Shown piece by piece: positions 7,699-7,718 of a stretch of DNA of 7,718 nt (positions are counted from its first letter, which is position 1; every line of letters begins with the position of its first letter). Made by a program: the position numbers and the translations under genes. This DNA is from VGXO01 sp964614695 (GTDB taxonomy: Bacteria; Planctomycetota; Phycisphaerae; Phycisphaerales; SM1A02). Location: contig CAZTMB010000123.1 in assembly GCA_964614695.1 (NCBI GenBank), positions 1 through 7,718 of the forward strand, written 5' to 3'. The notes below the pieces were generated by a model that did no database searches, was not told the DNA's origin, and saw nothing but the letters and a program-made list of their open reading frames with translations.

Positions 7699-7718
7699 GC
7701 GAGCGTTCCGCGATGACG
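7699..7718 (+). other. Right-edge fragment, possible start of next gene
   Basis: Only 20 bases remain after the trkH stop. An ATG occurs at 7713, but two codons are too little to judge. A close downstream gene in the same operon is possible. There is no room for a terminator and none is visible. Confidence 0.15.

Overview
This is a GC-rich window carrying four consecutive genes, all on the + strand. In order they are the 3' part of nadA (quinolinate synthase), a 1155-residue membrane-anchored AsmA-like protein, trkA (cytosolic regulatory subunit of the Trk potassium transporter) and trkH (its membrane channel subunit). I see no RNA genes, mobile elements, CRISPR arrays, integrases or pseudogenes. 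About 97 percent of the window is coding. The longest gap is 85 bases, so no stretch over 300 bases lacks a gene.

The AsmA-like protein, together with Trk genes, points to a diderm (Gram-negative-type) bacterium. Extreme GC bias at third codon positions and the overall character of the proteins make a member of Planctomycetota (for example Phycisphaerae) my best guess. That rests on general resemblance only and would need a protein search.

Layout: nadA enters from the left edge and stops at 1184. Three bases later a GTG opens the AsmA-like gene (1188-4655), so these two are probably co-transcribed. An 85-base gap (4656-4740) holds short palindromes and a weak -10-like hexamer and is the only plausible place for an internal promoter. 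trkA (4741-6081) and trkH (6103-7698) follow with a 21-base gap containing a clear Shine-Dalgarno sequence. They form a complete two-subunit potassium uptake module. The last 20 bases hold only the beginning of whatever follows.

How the genes work together: TrkA and TrkH are direct partners, with the RCK ring of TrkA gating the TrkH pore in response to nucleotides. NadA feeds NAD biosynthesis, and TrkA binds NAD(H) or related nucleotides, but the shared neighbourhood is not evidence of a functional link. The AsmA-like protein probably acts in the cell envelope. I found no convincing undescribed multi-gene system. The least characterised item is the AsmA-like protein. Smaller points of interest are a degenerate second nucleotide-binding motif in TrkA, cysteines beside two TrkH selectivity-filter glycines, the palindromic trkA leader, and a strong excess of the octamer GCGATCGC.
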